NCBI GenBank assembly: GCA_008933995.1
Contig: WARS01000071.1
Coordinates: 4,618,652 to 4,682,651, forward strand
Source of the DNA: Datnioides undecimradiatus
Taxonomy: Eukaryota > Chordata > Actinopteri > Lobotiformes > Datnioididae
Length of the DNA: 64,000 nucleotides
Direction: 5' to 3'
Of this stretch, positions 24,225-35,079 are shown piece by piece. A program made the translations under genes and the position numbers. Below the pieces are notes generated by a model. The model had not been told where the DNA came from. It saw only the letters and a list, made by a program, of their open reading frames with translations, and searched no databases. Each line of letters starts with the position of its first letter. Position 1 is the first letter of the stretch.

Positions 24225-24360
24225 CATTTCTAATGTCCCTTTGCACCCCCCGCCCCGGCCCCCGGCCCCCTGTGGAGCAGACGGAATTGGATCATAATTG
24301 AATCACTCGCGGCAATTATGATGGCTTGCCCTTGGCGATACAGTAGGACGGTGTCATGAT
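24225..24360. promoter_or_regulatory. Candidate regulatory element with homeodomain dyad
   Basis: A perfect 10-bp inverted repeat, ATCATAATTG at 24,291-24,300 and CAATTATGAT at 24,313-24,322, flanks a 12-bp spacer with two CpG. Each arm carries a CAATTA/TAATTG homeodomain core and an ATCAT flank, so the array could bind a homeodomain dimer or a cooperative pair. The stable G-quadruplex tract lies immediately upstream and TGATGGCTTGCCCTTGGCG downstream. Confidence 0.4.
24246..24270 (-). other. G-quadruplex-forming tract (minus strand)
   Basis: The plus strand reads C6-G-C4-GG-C5-GG-C5. The minus strand therefore has four G runs of 4-6 bases joined by loops of 1-2 C. Runs this long with such short loops are predicted to fold into a very stable G-quadruplex. 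It sits 20 bp from a perfect homeodomain dyad (24,291-24,322), inside a repeat-poor candidate enhancer. Confidence 0.7.
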
Positions 24361-26385
24361 GGCAAACTGCGCTGGTGTCGCTCGATTCCAAAACGCAAGG
24401 CAAGTCGCTTCGTTGACGAACAGCAGCCGGATTTTAAGATGGCTGATCTCTGCGTGAGCCTTTAATCGAGAACATGTGCTTGACTCTGAGCTTTAACTCT
24501 TGGGATGGATCTTGTTTTTTGAAGTGAAAACATCCATAAATTGATGTTTAGCTGCTCAGATGTCCCAACAGCAGAACACTCCACGACGTAACTCATTTTT
24601 ATTTACATATACAAAGCAGAAAGGACACCCTCGACCCTTAGAAACGGATCAGATTTGGATCAGAAAATAAAAACGTGTGGTAGCCCAGAACGCCGGAGCA
24701 GCAGCAGCATGAAAAGGAGAAGCTGCTTAGCCTCAGATGAATGCAGCCCTTTTACCTCAAACCCACCACCTCTTCGTTTAACCCTACCCATTCGCCGAGC
24801 AGCGAGACATCCCCGATCACCAAGAGTTTTAGGGTTGCCAGGCAACAGCCGCTCATGAGCGCTGTGCGCAGGCCGTACGGCTGCGCCTGTTCTGCTTGTT
24901 CACACAGATGTGACCAGCTGGGAGGAGCAGAGGCCAGAGGCAAATACATCTCCGAGAGGAGGGAAAGGCTGTGTGTGGCCCGGTCTCGTTGTGCTCTTTA
25001 AGGACCCGGAGAGAGACGACGTGCAACGTTTGTAGACGTTTACTTAATTTTAGAAATATTCTTTACTGCGCAAACAGCATGCGGGGTTAGAGCAACAAAA
25101 CGTGCTCTTACTGTGACTGAATATCTCATCTCAAAAACGCCGCTCGGAGACAAACGCTCGGAGGCAGGGATGCGCGATTTATCTAAGCCTTTTATCTCAA
25201 ATGAAGGAACCTTTCCCTTCAAATTAGCATAGGATTTTGGTTAAGAACAAGCAGGCACTGCATTAAGCACAGACCCTTTAAATTAACATAATTGTGTGGG
25301 CAATTACGCTAAAAGTGTGCACCGAGTCTTTTTCGAAGTAAGCATGATCTTGTTTTAGGAGATTGAATTTGCTAATTCAGTTACAGCCCGCTATCTTCAG
25401 CAGTGGCATTGACCCTGTGTTATGCCGAGCCGCTCACCGGAGGTAAAGTGGGGGCGGGTGTCGTGAAATAAGGACTGCAGGGTAAACACACATCCATTAT
25501 ACACATTTACTGACAATCAGGCCCCCCCATATACCACACACTGAATAGCAGTTTTGCTCAATCGCGGCTCAGATGACGCTAAGTGTTAGAACTGTATGAC
25601 GTTGCAATTGCATAACAATATATGCCTCAATTAAAAAGCCAAAGATATTATGTTATATTGAAGTCAAAGTGACGTGAAAGCCAGTGAAGGTGCATTAAAA
25701 GGTGCATTTTGTATTGTTAGCACAGGCGTGATTGATATAAACACGTCCATTCTTGGTTCAAAGCTCTGCTCTCACTGTCTGTTTTCCTCCTCTCAGAGCT
25801 GAAACTGTGAAACTACCTTCCTCTGACTCACTTATTTCGCAGACTGTCCCCTGTGTGTGCGCTCACGTCATGACCTGCGTGATCTTATCGGGACGCGCAG
25901 ACTCGACTGGCTGATTAGTATCACGTGACATGGTTTTGTGACACGTGCAAATTGTTCTGTGAGTTTTTCTGGGCTTGGCTAAAACAAACACTAGTTCAGG
26001 GAAACAGTTCTGGGATCAGGTCCGGATAGGACGGTGGTTGAGTCTAGACCAGACCTTAAGCCTGCCTCTAAGTGACCTTGGGCGGAGGATGGCACGTTAA
26101 CAAAGGGGATGCATTGTGATCATGCTGCTCGAGAGGGGGATGTCGTCCCATCTGAAATCGCCTACTGGGCGCGACCCTCCTGTGGCTGAATGAAAAGAGC
26201 ACTCCAGCTTGAAAGCACAGTGAGGTGTGAGATGACTGGAGGTGTGTTTTTGTTTCTTTGAGCGTGTGCGAGTGCAAAAGTGCACGAGGTCCACGGGTGT
26301 GAGAGAGCGAGCTGACAGGTATATTTGTTTGTCTTGGCCCCTGGCTGTGACCTTGGCTCCCTCTCTGGTTTGTTCAGCGTGAAAC
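24360..26385. other. Non-coding DNA, mixed composition
   Basis: No gene recognised. Includes AT-rich patches at 24,590-24,680 and 25,580-25,745. A TTTTCCTCCTCTCAG acceptor-like tract ends at 25,796 but has no credible downstream donor. Confidence 0.4.
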
Positions 26386-26650
26386 CAAATCCCTTAATCA
26401 ATCCTTTAAACTGCCCTCACCTTTTCCACCATTAAAGCAATTACACTTTGGGCCATCAGCTTTTCAAACCCGATAATAACGGCGGGGTGTGCTGCACCCC
26501 GGCTCTGTTGTTTCAGGGCCTGTGGAACCAATAAGCAAAGGTTTTTACAGCCGAATATATAATAATCCTCCAGCCACAGCTGAAGATATTCCCTGTATAG
26601 AAGAGAATAAATTAGCAAACAGCCAGTTTCAGGCTGTGCCTTCTGTTGAA
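26385..26650. promoter_or_regulatory. Candidate conserved non-coding element
   Basis: AT-rich, repeat-free block. It contains CCTTAATCAATCC, CATTAAAGCAATTACAC, CCGATAATAACGG and CCGAATATATAATAATCC followed by GAATAAATTAGC. Dense AT-rich homeodomain and GATA-like words and sharp edges are typical of deeply conserved enhancers. Not aligned. Confidence 0.3.
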
Positions 26651-27710
26651 AAACAAACTATTCCCATTTTTATTTACACCAAACACTTTTCCTCAATGTG
26701 ATTAGACGATTGCAAATTATTGAACGACTGCAGCTGAATGCTCCTTCTCTCCTCCTCTGGACAGCTACCTTTTCCTTTTCCCCCGCAGTAAAATCCACAA
26801 CAGGAGCTGCTATTAGTCACAACTGAGACCGGCGTTGATGCAGGAGGCTGTCGCCGCATTGCTGAGCGTTCCCCAGGTTCGCGGCGATATGCATCACAGA
26901 CTCGCGGGTGGGGGGGGGTGGCGGACTCGATTTGGAAGTGTCGCCATCAAATGCAGATTGGCTTCTGAAATCAAAAGTAGAACAAAGTTTGCAGCCGAAC
27001 TTTGGCAAAAAACCCCCAAAAGGAACCGAGAATCTACGAGAGATTCAACTGCACGTGCACCAAAATCAAAAGCGGGGTGACATGTATCGTTGCGTTCTTG
27101 CAACCAAAAATCTGGATCATCACACCTCAGCCTTCTCTCGGATCACGTCGAATAAATGAAAAGTCGTGCTCGACCACCTCGAGGAAAACGTCAATTCTGT
27201 GCAAACGCAGACCTGACTGCGCCTCAAATGTATCCACACGACATATTTGCAGATGCTGTTTCCCATTAGGCACACGGCAATCTTGTTTCACTGCCACGCA
27301 GCCGATGTGCGAGCGAGCGTCTGACCTCCGCTGACCTCCGCCCTTCACGGTTCATGTGGCTTAGATCGACTCCGAGGATGACTGCCCCTGCTAACTGCAC
27401 ATCAGTGTGTCCGCTCACACAAAGGCCGGCTCGCCTGTTATCAAAAGTCAGATCTGGCTCCGACTACAATCCATTTCCCTCCTCGCTCTGGGTATCCTTT
27501 GCCACCTCATGACAGCCGCTTTTCCAGCTCATTTCACTTGAGATAGCCACGTCACGCGGGAGACGGGGACATCTCTGCAGCGACCCTGCCTCAATCAGCG
27601 ACGCTTTATTTGATTGAGCTCTGCAGCGCCGCAAACAAGGATGACATTGTATCCTTGTAAACAGAAGCCGAGGAGACACTACTCCAAGGTGCTGAGGTCT
27701 AAAGGGCACG
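26650..27710. other. Non-coding DNA containing a perfect DR4 element
   Basis: No gene recognised. Moderately CpG-rich. The notable element is the DR4 direct repeat at 27,322-27,337, listed separately. Frames of about 110 codons here are random. Confidence 0.45.
27322..27337 (-). promoter_or_regulatory. Perfect DR4 nuclear-receptor element
   Basis: On the minus strand the sequence is AGGTCA-GCGG-AGGTCA: two perfect half-sites in direct repeat with a 4-bp spacer (plus strand TGACCT at 27,322-27,327 and 27,332-27,337). DR4 is the canonical thyroid-hormone-receptor/RXR and LXR/RXR site and is also bound by COUP-TFs (NR2F). Two exact hexamers at this spacing are unlikely at a given position, though over 64 kb some chance matches with other spacings are expected. 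The tandem TGACCTCCGC unit also makes it a 10-bp duplication. Confidence 0.5.
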
Positions 27711-28140
27711 CCAAGGATAAGTGTATTGCTTGATGAGCTTTTAAAAGTCAGTCTGGGTCCAAATCTCTTGAAAGGCTCATTTAACCCTGATCCTCCCCCT
27801 GAAACGGCAATTTGATTTGTCCGGTGGTTAATGTACTAGAGGGCCCTTAATGTAATTTGACGGCAGGTGGGGAGAAATGATTTTAAGTAAAACTTTGCAA
27901 AAGACTTGAGCGCTTTACAGTTCACCCCTAGCTTGGCCAAAGGAGGACCGAGGGCATCTCGGTCCAATCGGTGCAGCCTCTGATGGGACCAAATGAGAGC
28001 AGCAGTCTTTCGGCTTTATCTCACCAAGCAGGAGGGACTTTGTTAGCCCCTCCATAATAAACTGAATGCAGGCGGGCGCTGGGCTCTAATTGAATTTCCT
28101 GGCTTGGTAACTCAGCTGCTCACCTGCTACTACACCATTG
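27710..28140. promoter_or_regulatory. Candidate conserved non-coding element
   Basis: Unique low-CpG block with GCTCATTTAACCCTGATCC, GGTGGTTAATGTACTAGAGG, CTTAATGTAATTTGACGGC and GGGCTCTAATTGAATTTCC. Several TAAT cores and no simple repeats. Candidate enhancer by texture. Confidence 0.3.
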
Positions 28141-29250
28141 TTACCCAGCAGAGTGCACCTTCCCTGGCCTAGATACTGCTGCCTCCACCTCAACCTTTCA
28201 ACCTGAGGTTTCTATCACAGTGGCTGAAAATGTGTATGTAATGTGCTATGGTTATTCTTATTTAGAGATAATGGTGCAATCACAGTACAGTCAAAGGACT
28301 GCAGCACTACGGCTCAAACTGCGAACAAGCTGACCCACAAACAGAGTCGTGATGGAGGGTTGATGTCAGTTTGTTCTCCAAAGGGGTACACGCTTAAAGC
28401 TGCTGGACACCTTTCCAACTGTTCCGCAATTCCTCAGACTATCGGCTGCTCCGAGTGCAACGCATGCACGTTTTTACAGGAGAGGCTGCCTGAAGACGTG
28501 TGCAGTTATGGCCATATTTAAACAAACATTGCATCTCCATTCTCTGTCTGTGTTGAACGACTTAGTGCTCCATATCCGAGCACGACTGTGCATCGAGAAA
28601 CACTGTGTGGATCGCCTGGATTGACACAAAAACAGAGAAATGCATTATATTTCCACTTTGTCTGTTATAAACTGCCTTTTATCCTTTGGTAAGCCTATAT
28701 TAAATAAGTGTTGGTCTCTGCTGGGGGGGGTCTATGGTGAGGACCAGACCTTTGGAGTGCTGTCTATATTTAAAAATGGCTTCTTGTTCATCTACAATGT
28801 CACGTTTTCACTTCCTGCAGCTGTTGAATTCAGCAGATGTGTCGTGGGCGTAATTCGTCGTTGTTTAAGGCATCGTTGACAGATTGTTGGGTAACAAAAG
28901 TAGCGTAGAAAGTAACATGACAACTTACTTTCGCCGTGGACTAATTGGCAAACTAAGGAAGACCACCAGACAGTTGGCTACACCACCTCCCCCAGCCTCA
29001 AAGAAAAGTAAAAACTCTTATGAAGAGTGCCTGACCTTCGGGGAACCAAGGTTACAATCCCGAGCACAGCTGGTGAGAGAGGCTGACAGTTTACTCACTG
29101 AATTAATGATACAAGTCAAGGTCAAGTGCTAACTGATTATGCGCCCCATATGCAGCCAGGGGAAAAAAAACATGCTGCAAATTCCTTTACACCTGGAGAC
29201 GTGATTATGCACCAATTCCTAAGTCACATTTAGTTTTCTTCCCCCTCGCA
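28140..29250. other. Non-coding DNA upstream of a microexon-like unit
   Basis: No gene recognised. A perfect TCAAGGTCA NR5A/ESRR-type site lies at 29,116-29,124. The AT-rich 28,630-28,830 segment has a 79-codon frame with no family signature and may be old mobile DNA. Confidence 0.35.
29116..29124 (+). promoter_or_regulatory. NR5A/ESRR-type monomer site
   Basis: Perfect TCAAGGTCA extended half-site, as bound by SF-1/LRH-1 and ERR orphan receptors. A 9-mer is expected to recur by chance about once per 130 kb on both strands, yet four are present in this window. Confidence 0.3.
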
Positions 29251-29251
29251 G

Positions 29252-29287
29252 GCTGGAGGAGCAGCGGCGGGAAACCAGTGGGAAAAG
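29252..29287 (+). other. Candidate 36-bp microexon
   Basis: A good 3' splice site (TTTTCTTCCCCCTCGCAG, with TCCTAAGT as a possible branch point about 35 bp upstream) ends at 29,251. Thirty-six bases follow, then AAAAG|GTACTT as a 5' splice site. The unit is a multiple of three and open in all three frames; one frame reads LEEQRRETSGK, a plausible charged helical peptide. A TGCATG word, the RBFOX-binding motif, lies 25 bp downstream of the donor, where RBFOX promotes inclusion of neuronal microexons. Against it, the donor is only moderate and no flanking exons are identified. Confidence 0.25.
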
Positions 29288-29510
29288 GTACTTAAGGCAC
29301 GTATGCTTTCATTGCATGTCTGTGCGCGCAACCCCTGCTTTCAGCTGGCAGTTCGGAGCCCAGCAGAGTGTGAGGAGATCGGTCACAGAGGCAGAGCAAC
29401 ATCCTGAAAACATGTAATCAGTATCTGGGTGCTGTTAATTGAAGATGTTAGTGCAGTGGAGTGGGTAATGACACAGGAACCTTCGTGTTCTGCCACAGAT
29501 GGACTCCAGA

Positions 29511-29535
29511 CCCACACACGCGCGCGCACACACAC
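29511..29535. repeat. Alternating (CA)/(CG)/(CA) tract
   Basis: CACACA, then four CG units, then CACACACA: a purine-pyrimidine alternation with a CG core, favourable for left-handed Z-DNA under supercoiling. Confidence 0.85.
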
Positions 29536-30027
29536 CTCAGCCGCATCAATTCTCGTCGGCTTTTTACCGACGGTAACACGATGAGGGAGGGGGTGTCAAA
29601 GCTTTGACGACTGAGCCATCACGCAGGAGGAGAGGGACCACAAAGAGACAGAGAGCTACGACAAGATGCCTCACTTGCATATTCATCTGCATCTTAAGGT
29701 TTAAGTGTTACCTCCACCGGAGCCATTCGCATCTCGGAAAAATGCACCAATGCAGCATGTATTCTTGCCCCAGATGAAAGGGCATGTTTCACGCAGGTAC
29801 ACATTAGCGCTCCCATTGGTCTGACGCCCAACAAACAATCGGACTACCACACTGCCCCCCTGAGGTCAGCGTGAGCATTGAGAGCATGTGGGGAGTTGAA
29901 GTGCAAAAGAGTGTGCCTTTCGAACGCTGCAAAAAAACTTAATCAGCCTGACTTTGTGCACACCAAGCCATACCTCTTCTCATTAAACTGAAAAGAGAAA
30001 TTGCAAGAGTTTCACCCGATGAAATTG

Positions 30028-30039
30028 CCCCCCCCCCCC
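30028..30039. repeat. C run
   Basis: Twelve consecutive C. Confidence 0.9.
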
Positions 30040-31446
30040 AACATAAATGTCATTCTCAAGAACGTTCTGTGCATTCACGCCGAGAGCACGCGGCTCCATC
30101 GCCGATACATCAGCGTTCAATTTTCCCCCACAGAGCGCCTCAGTGGCCTTCACTCACACCCGATGACTTGACATAGACTCCTCTGAGCGCCTCCGCTCGG
30201 CGAAGAAGTTCATCCTGATTACCAAAGGGAGAACGTGAAGCCGCGGTGACTCACGCTGCAGCTCAACAGAAAAAATCACTTGATGAAGGCTGTAATTTAA
30301 TCAGCAGCTATGCTTCATCTGCATCGCCCCCCCTAACAGCAGCAGCAGCCGCCTCCCGCCAGGCGTGGCATGCCTGGTGTTTGTATGGCGCGGAGAGGGT
30401 GCTAAGGATTCCAGCGCACGAACCTGCTTGATCCTCGTCTGAATAGAGCCTGATTATCTCCACATGCAGCCCCAGTGTGTCGTCAATACGCGGCCAGCGG
30501 AAGCCTACCAGACCCCCGAAGGTTTATTGCAAAACAGACAGAGCAAAACCACCGCCGTACCGCTGCCACCAGAATCACCATGAGCTTTAATTAGAAGCAC
30601 CCCTCTGTCTCTGTCTCTCTCCTCCTCCCCACTCTTGGACTCTCTTGCTTGATTTGCTTGGATCTCTTGCAGGCAGGTGACTCTTGTCTCTGCTGGTAAC
30701 AACTCTAGGGGGTCTTGCCAGAGCACCAAAATAGTTCCATCTACCGAATAAAAGACACAAAAACATGCACGTGCCACATGACACCGCCGCCCCTGCTGCG
30801 CTGCACTGGGCGTCCTGTCACGCTGTTAGGGGGAGAGAGGGGGAAAACACTAACGCAGAGCCGTCGGTGGTGATGACAGCCCATCTTTAGGCTGTAATGA
30901 AGCGAGGAAGAAAGTAATGAACTCTGCACACAGGCCAAACGTACAACAGGAGCAGAACAGGATGCACAGGCACACAAAGGCAGAGAAATGGAGATAGAAG
31001 GAGGGGGAGGTAATAGATAACAAGGCTGAGGTGTGACAAAAGAGTGTGTTAACCATGAGGCTTGATGGCAGAGACCTTATCCAAGGACTGACAGAGGAAC
31101 ACACCCCCGGTTAATGCCCTCTCAACAATAGCCTCCTCTCCATTTCAGGCCATTCTGCTCACTTTCCTCTGAGACACGGATTCATATCCTCTGAGCGCGA
31201 ACCTGAATGAGGCCGACTGCAGCCAGAGCTAATGGGAGGTTTTTTTTCCGAAGGATAAATAGCGGCTACCAAGCCATCTCATTTTAAATAACAATGCACA
31301 CGGATGCATAAGCGTCGAGCAGAGAACTGCTTGTTTTTGGCTTCCTGTCTGGGCTGGAGGAGGATGAGGTCACTCGGCTGCGGCAGACGCTTAACGCGGG
31401 CGTAGCGATGTGGCGCGAGAGGAGAGAAATTAGTCTATCATAAGAC

Positions 31447-31470
31447 TTTTTTTTCCCCCCCTCCCTGCAG
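31447..31470 (+). other. Strong isolated 3' splice-site-like sequence
   Basis: A 20-base pyrimidine tract (eight T, seven C, then TCCC) is followed by TGCAG at 31,470, close to an ideal acceptor. Downstream sequence CAGATTCTCATTCTTAATC soon meets a stop in one frame, and no convincing donor follows within an exon length. It may be a pseudo-acceptor or the edge of a non-coding exon. Confidence 0.2.
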
Positions 31471-31799
31471 CAGATTCTCATTCTTAATCAAAAAGCTCAT
31501 TACAGCACACGCAGGTTGGATTTGTCCTTTATATCCTGCAGAAACGTGACACGACCACCCCCAGAAGTCGATGCAATTATTGACAAGCAAGACAAAAAAA
31601 ACCCAAATCTATGGCTTCAAAACATTTCCAGCAGTTGTGTAACCTTAAGCATTTATTCTTGCTTTTAGTAGTTTTCCCCGCAATTCCATTTGATTTCTCA
31701 TTACTCCCACAGTAACAGAATGAGAGCCGCAGACGATAATGAAGCCTCTTTGTTCTGGCCCGCAGCTCTGATGGCCATTTTGTGCAGTTCCTAAAGAAA

Positions 31800-32300
31800 G
31801 TCATTCCACACTGGGTTTCCATTCAGCAAAATGGCCCATCACCGTGATGCAATATATAACCCTTGCCCTAAATTTCTCTCTTGCGTTCCCCTAGAAACCT
31901 GGATGCTATGTTTTGTGATCAAACAGCCCCTGGAGGCGGTGATAATGCGCCTAATGTATAGCATTGTTGCAGCTGAACCACCGCACCACCACCGAAAAAC
32001 AGACCAGAGAGCTGAACAATGACGTTTGTGGAAAATTACTTTCTAATTGAGGCATATGCCATGGACATGACAGATAAATTAGCCATTGTCAAGGCATTCA
32101 GCTGTGGCGCGTCACTTTCGGCTCGTGTGTTATTTGTCTGAGCATTTCCAGCTGAATGTTTTGTTTGCGCTTGTGTCCGTCTTCATGGTGATGTTTACAC
32201 AGCATTCGCTTTCAAACTCAGAAACTATGACTAACACTCGCCGCGTTTCACCGCCGCCACATTTTCAGCGCAGGCTAATGCAGCTCTTAACACTGTGAAG
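31800..32300. promoter_or_regulatory. Strong candidate conserved non-coding element
   Basis: Two AT-rich unique sub-blocks. The first (about 31,820-31,985) has ACCGTGATGCAATATATAACC and GGCGGTGATAATGCGCC. The second (about 32,015-32,240) has TTACTTTCTAATTGAGGC, ATATGCCATGGACATGACAG (a MEIS-like TGACAG) and ATAAATTAGCCATTGTC (SOX-like). No simple repeats interrupt 500 bp. I judge this among the likeliest deeply conserved enhancers in the window, by texture only. Confidence 0.4.
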
Positions 32301-34020
32301 GCAATTTTGCCCCCGAAGGTTAATTTCGTGCCAAAATAGCGATCAGATTTTATGAACAACTCAATAAGTCAATCAGCAGATGCTGTCGTGTGCTATCGCG
32401 TGTCAGTCTTTCATCATGCGGCGCACACTGAACCAGAAAATCAACCAAAAAGCAATCAAGCCATTAATACTAGACTGACCGGGAGGCTTTCATTAGCAAT
32501 TACACACGACACAAAGCAGCTAAAGACAAGAAACCTCATGCAGTAACTGTGACTGTATTGTGGATATGAGTTAAAAGTGTCTGCATGTGTAAAACAGAAG
32601 CTTTAGACTGCATTTGATTCATTCCTGTATCGTGCTACTAATGCTGCACTGCATGAAACCAGGTCCTGCACCGTTTACCCACCGTTACTGTCTCTGGATA
32701 GCTACAGTGTTTTTGTATAATCTCATTCAGCTGATGTACTATTTGTGTTGAGGAGACATATCTTAAACGTTGATTAAATGTGCTTTAATACGAGTTTCCT
32801 TTGGTAAAGTGTTTTCCACTGACTGGAGTCAGTACTGTGAAGTGCACGTAAACATCTGCAAAGAGGCGCGGCGTGCTTTGAACCATCTGTGCCCATAAGC
32901 GACTGGAGAACAGGACGATGTACAGACTGTGATGCTGCAGTTGTTTAGCGAGGAAGCGCCGATGTGTACCTCTCATAAAGGACGGAGATAACAAACTTGC
33001 GTATAGGAGCGTTTCGAGTTCCTTTCTCCAAACAGATGGCAACGCAAGCCTATTGTGCCGCGAGAAGCTAACTTCTAAACAACTGGGCCGGGCTTGCACA
33101 GTGAGTACAGACTGCTTCGGCGGGCCGAACCTGCACAACAAACAACACTGGGCACAACAGAGGCTTTTGTGAAACCGAGCCAAACTTGCGAAGGGATGCA
33201 GCTGTTAGGGTGGAGCCACCGCGGGCTCCAAGGGCCTCGTTGGGAAAAGGTGAGCGTCGTTGCGTGTGCCAGAGCTGCTCTGCTGTGACCTTCCTGTCTT
33301 CTCTTGGGCAGTTTTTGGACTTGGATTTTTGCTCAACCATCAAAAAATGCCCAACCTCCCTCTTGTAAAGCGAAAGAAACCAGCCTCGGCTTGTGTTTTC
33401 TGAGTCGTCATAAAGAGCGTTAATACATAACGGGCTCAGGGGGAGTGATAACTTGTTTAACATGATGTAATGAGACAGCTGTGTTGAACAGAGTTGATGA
33501 AAAGGTGAAAATAAGTCACAGGCGTGGCTCTCGTTGTTAAATAAATACAGAGGAAGCGCAACGTAAAGTCAAGTATAGCTGAGTCCTTGTCGATACCCAG
33601 CCCATAGTCCCTGAGCGGGAGCTGTCGAGTCACAGTCAGAGCTGCTAGGCATGTGTCTCTAAATGGAAGTAAGTGTAATTACAGGATGACGAAGGCAGGT
33701 AGCAGCCAGCCAGGCAATCATTTTCTCTGATTGAGACAGAAAGTTAAGGTCTGAAAGGCCACCGGAGTGTGAGCACACGGCAGGCGCGACCTGACGCCTC
33801 AACAAACCTGGCTGGAATTAGAAACTTCTTGTTCTGATCCGCGCGGCTCCTCGACGTAGGAGTGACTCGCTCGCTGACGATGGCTGGAGCCCGAGCTGGC
33901 GAGATGACATCTTCTTTAATGTCAATAAGGCTCTCCCGTGTTTTAGTTACCGCTCCCCACCGCGGCATTAATCACTTTGAAATAAGCGAGGCCGGGCTGC
34001 GTTGGGAGCCAAGTTATTCG
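32300..34020. other. Non-coding DNA with donor-like sites
   Basis: No gene recognised. Strong donor words occur at 33,100/33,101 (ACA|GTGAGT) and 33,249/33,250 (AAAAG|GTGAGC), the latter after about 150 bp of moderately CpG-rich sequence that could be a transcript's first exon. No matching promoter motif or coding frame supports it. Confidence 0.35.
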
Positions 34021-34400
34021 ATGCATAGGACGTAATTGAATTTATTTATTTATCCAAAGCAATAACAGGATGTATTTCCCAGGCGGGATGTGAAGGGTTG
34101 CATTTCACTGAACAGAGCAGGAGATTTACTGTGCATGAGCACAATTACAAGCATACCAACAAAATTCATAAGTCAGAGCGGAGAGATACTCTGAATTAAA
34201 TCCTTTTTTCTTCCCCGTGCCTTCTGAGTCACTGCAATAATGCAATACTTTGTAACTAATTAATCATGACTTGTCTTTGTCTCAGAAGAATAAGTACACC
34301 TTGGGCAATATAAATCATTCCTGACGGAGATTGACACTGATCGCACTAATCCCGTTATTTATGTATTCCTCGTCTAATCCAAGCGCAGGCGACCGCAGAC
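34020..34400. promoter_or_regulatory. Candidate conserved non-coding element
   Basis: AT-rich unique block with GACGTAATTGAATTTATTTATTTATCC, GAGCACAATTACAAGC, AATAATGCAATACTTTG, GTAACTAATTAATCATGAC and GATCGCACTAATCCCG (an OTX/PITX-like TAATCC). Numerous homeodomain words in 380 bp and no repeats beyond a short TTTA run. Confidence 0.4.
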
Positions 34401-34929
34401 TCCACAGACGCGTTGCGGAGCATTACAGTTATGTAAAAGCGATTTGAACACATGTTGCAGATGACAAAGAGAGGGTTAAATGCAAAGCTTTGCATTGTAT
34501 AAGGAATGCATTTGATTTAAAAGACAGACGGTCTGCAGCGGGGATGCTTCAGTGGAAAACCCATAAAAGGATTCACGCAGGGAATGAGCAGCCGTGCAGA
34601 CGTGTCATAAATGTTTTTAAAAAATGGGGTCGGCTCACAGAAATAAAAACAAGCTAAACATTTTTTTGGTGGCATGTAGTCGCAGTTTGTTTCGCTTTTA
34701 AGATGCATCTCTCTCTCTCACGGGAGAGGTGTACAGGACCTCATTTGTGGTGCTCTGTCAACCGTTTTCATATAGATTTTAGATAAAAAAAGTAGTTCCA
34801 GATGAGAGCAGCAAAGTCTGAGGATCCTGCAGAGGAACGTATTAATATTTATTGTTAATGTCAGACGCTGTGGTAACTGATTTGTTTGTGGAGTGCACGC
34901 GCCGCACAGTTCAGACAGGCAGGTCTCAA

Positions 34930-35077
34930 ATGTGACGTCAGAAAAACAACAACAACATGGAGGCGGAGTGTCGCCATCAGCAGGCTGCACTTGTCGCTGC
35001 TGGCAAACAGAACGAGAGGAGAAGCAGCTGGATGAAGGCGGAGGCGAGGAACTGAATCTGGTTAGCAGTGCTGACAG
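34930..35077 (+). other. CRE-headed first-exon-like unit
   Basis: A full palindromic CRE (TGACGTCA) at 34,933-34,940 is followed at 34,957 by an ATG in good context (AACAACATGGAGG, also YY1-like). It opens a 32-codon frame (MEAECRHQQAALVAAGKQNE..., stop at 35,053-35,055). A near-ideal donor CAG|GTGAGC follows at 35,077/35,078. Together these look like a CREB-responsive promoter plus a spliced first exon with a short upstream-type ORF. No downstream acceptor or known protein was found. The segment could also be a decayed mobile-element promoter. Confidence 0.25.
34933..34940. promoter_or_regulatory. CRE palindrome
   Basis: Exact TGACGTCA, the CREB/ATF consensus; it contains a CpG, which makes it uncommon outside functional promoters in methylated genomes. 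Confidence 0.45.
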
Positions 35078-35079
35078 GT

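Larger units (their letters stand above)
29290..31440. other. Non-coding DNA
   Basis: No gene recognised. Contains a mixed (CA)/(CG) run at 29,511-29,535 able to form Z-DNA, a 12-base C run at 30,028-30,039 and a CAG-repeat fragment near 30,338. Frames on the minus strand near 30,505-31,104 are random. Confidence 0.4.

Noticed and set aside
28884..29132. 82-codon frame near the microexon candidate
   Set aside because: No family resemblance, and its TAA end precedes the candidate acceptor, so it cannot be the upstream exon.
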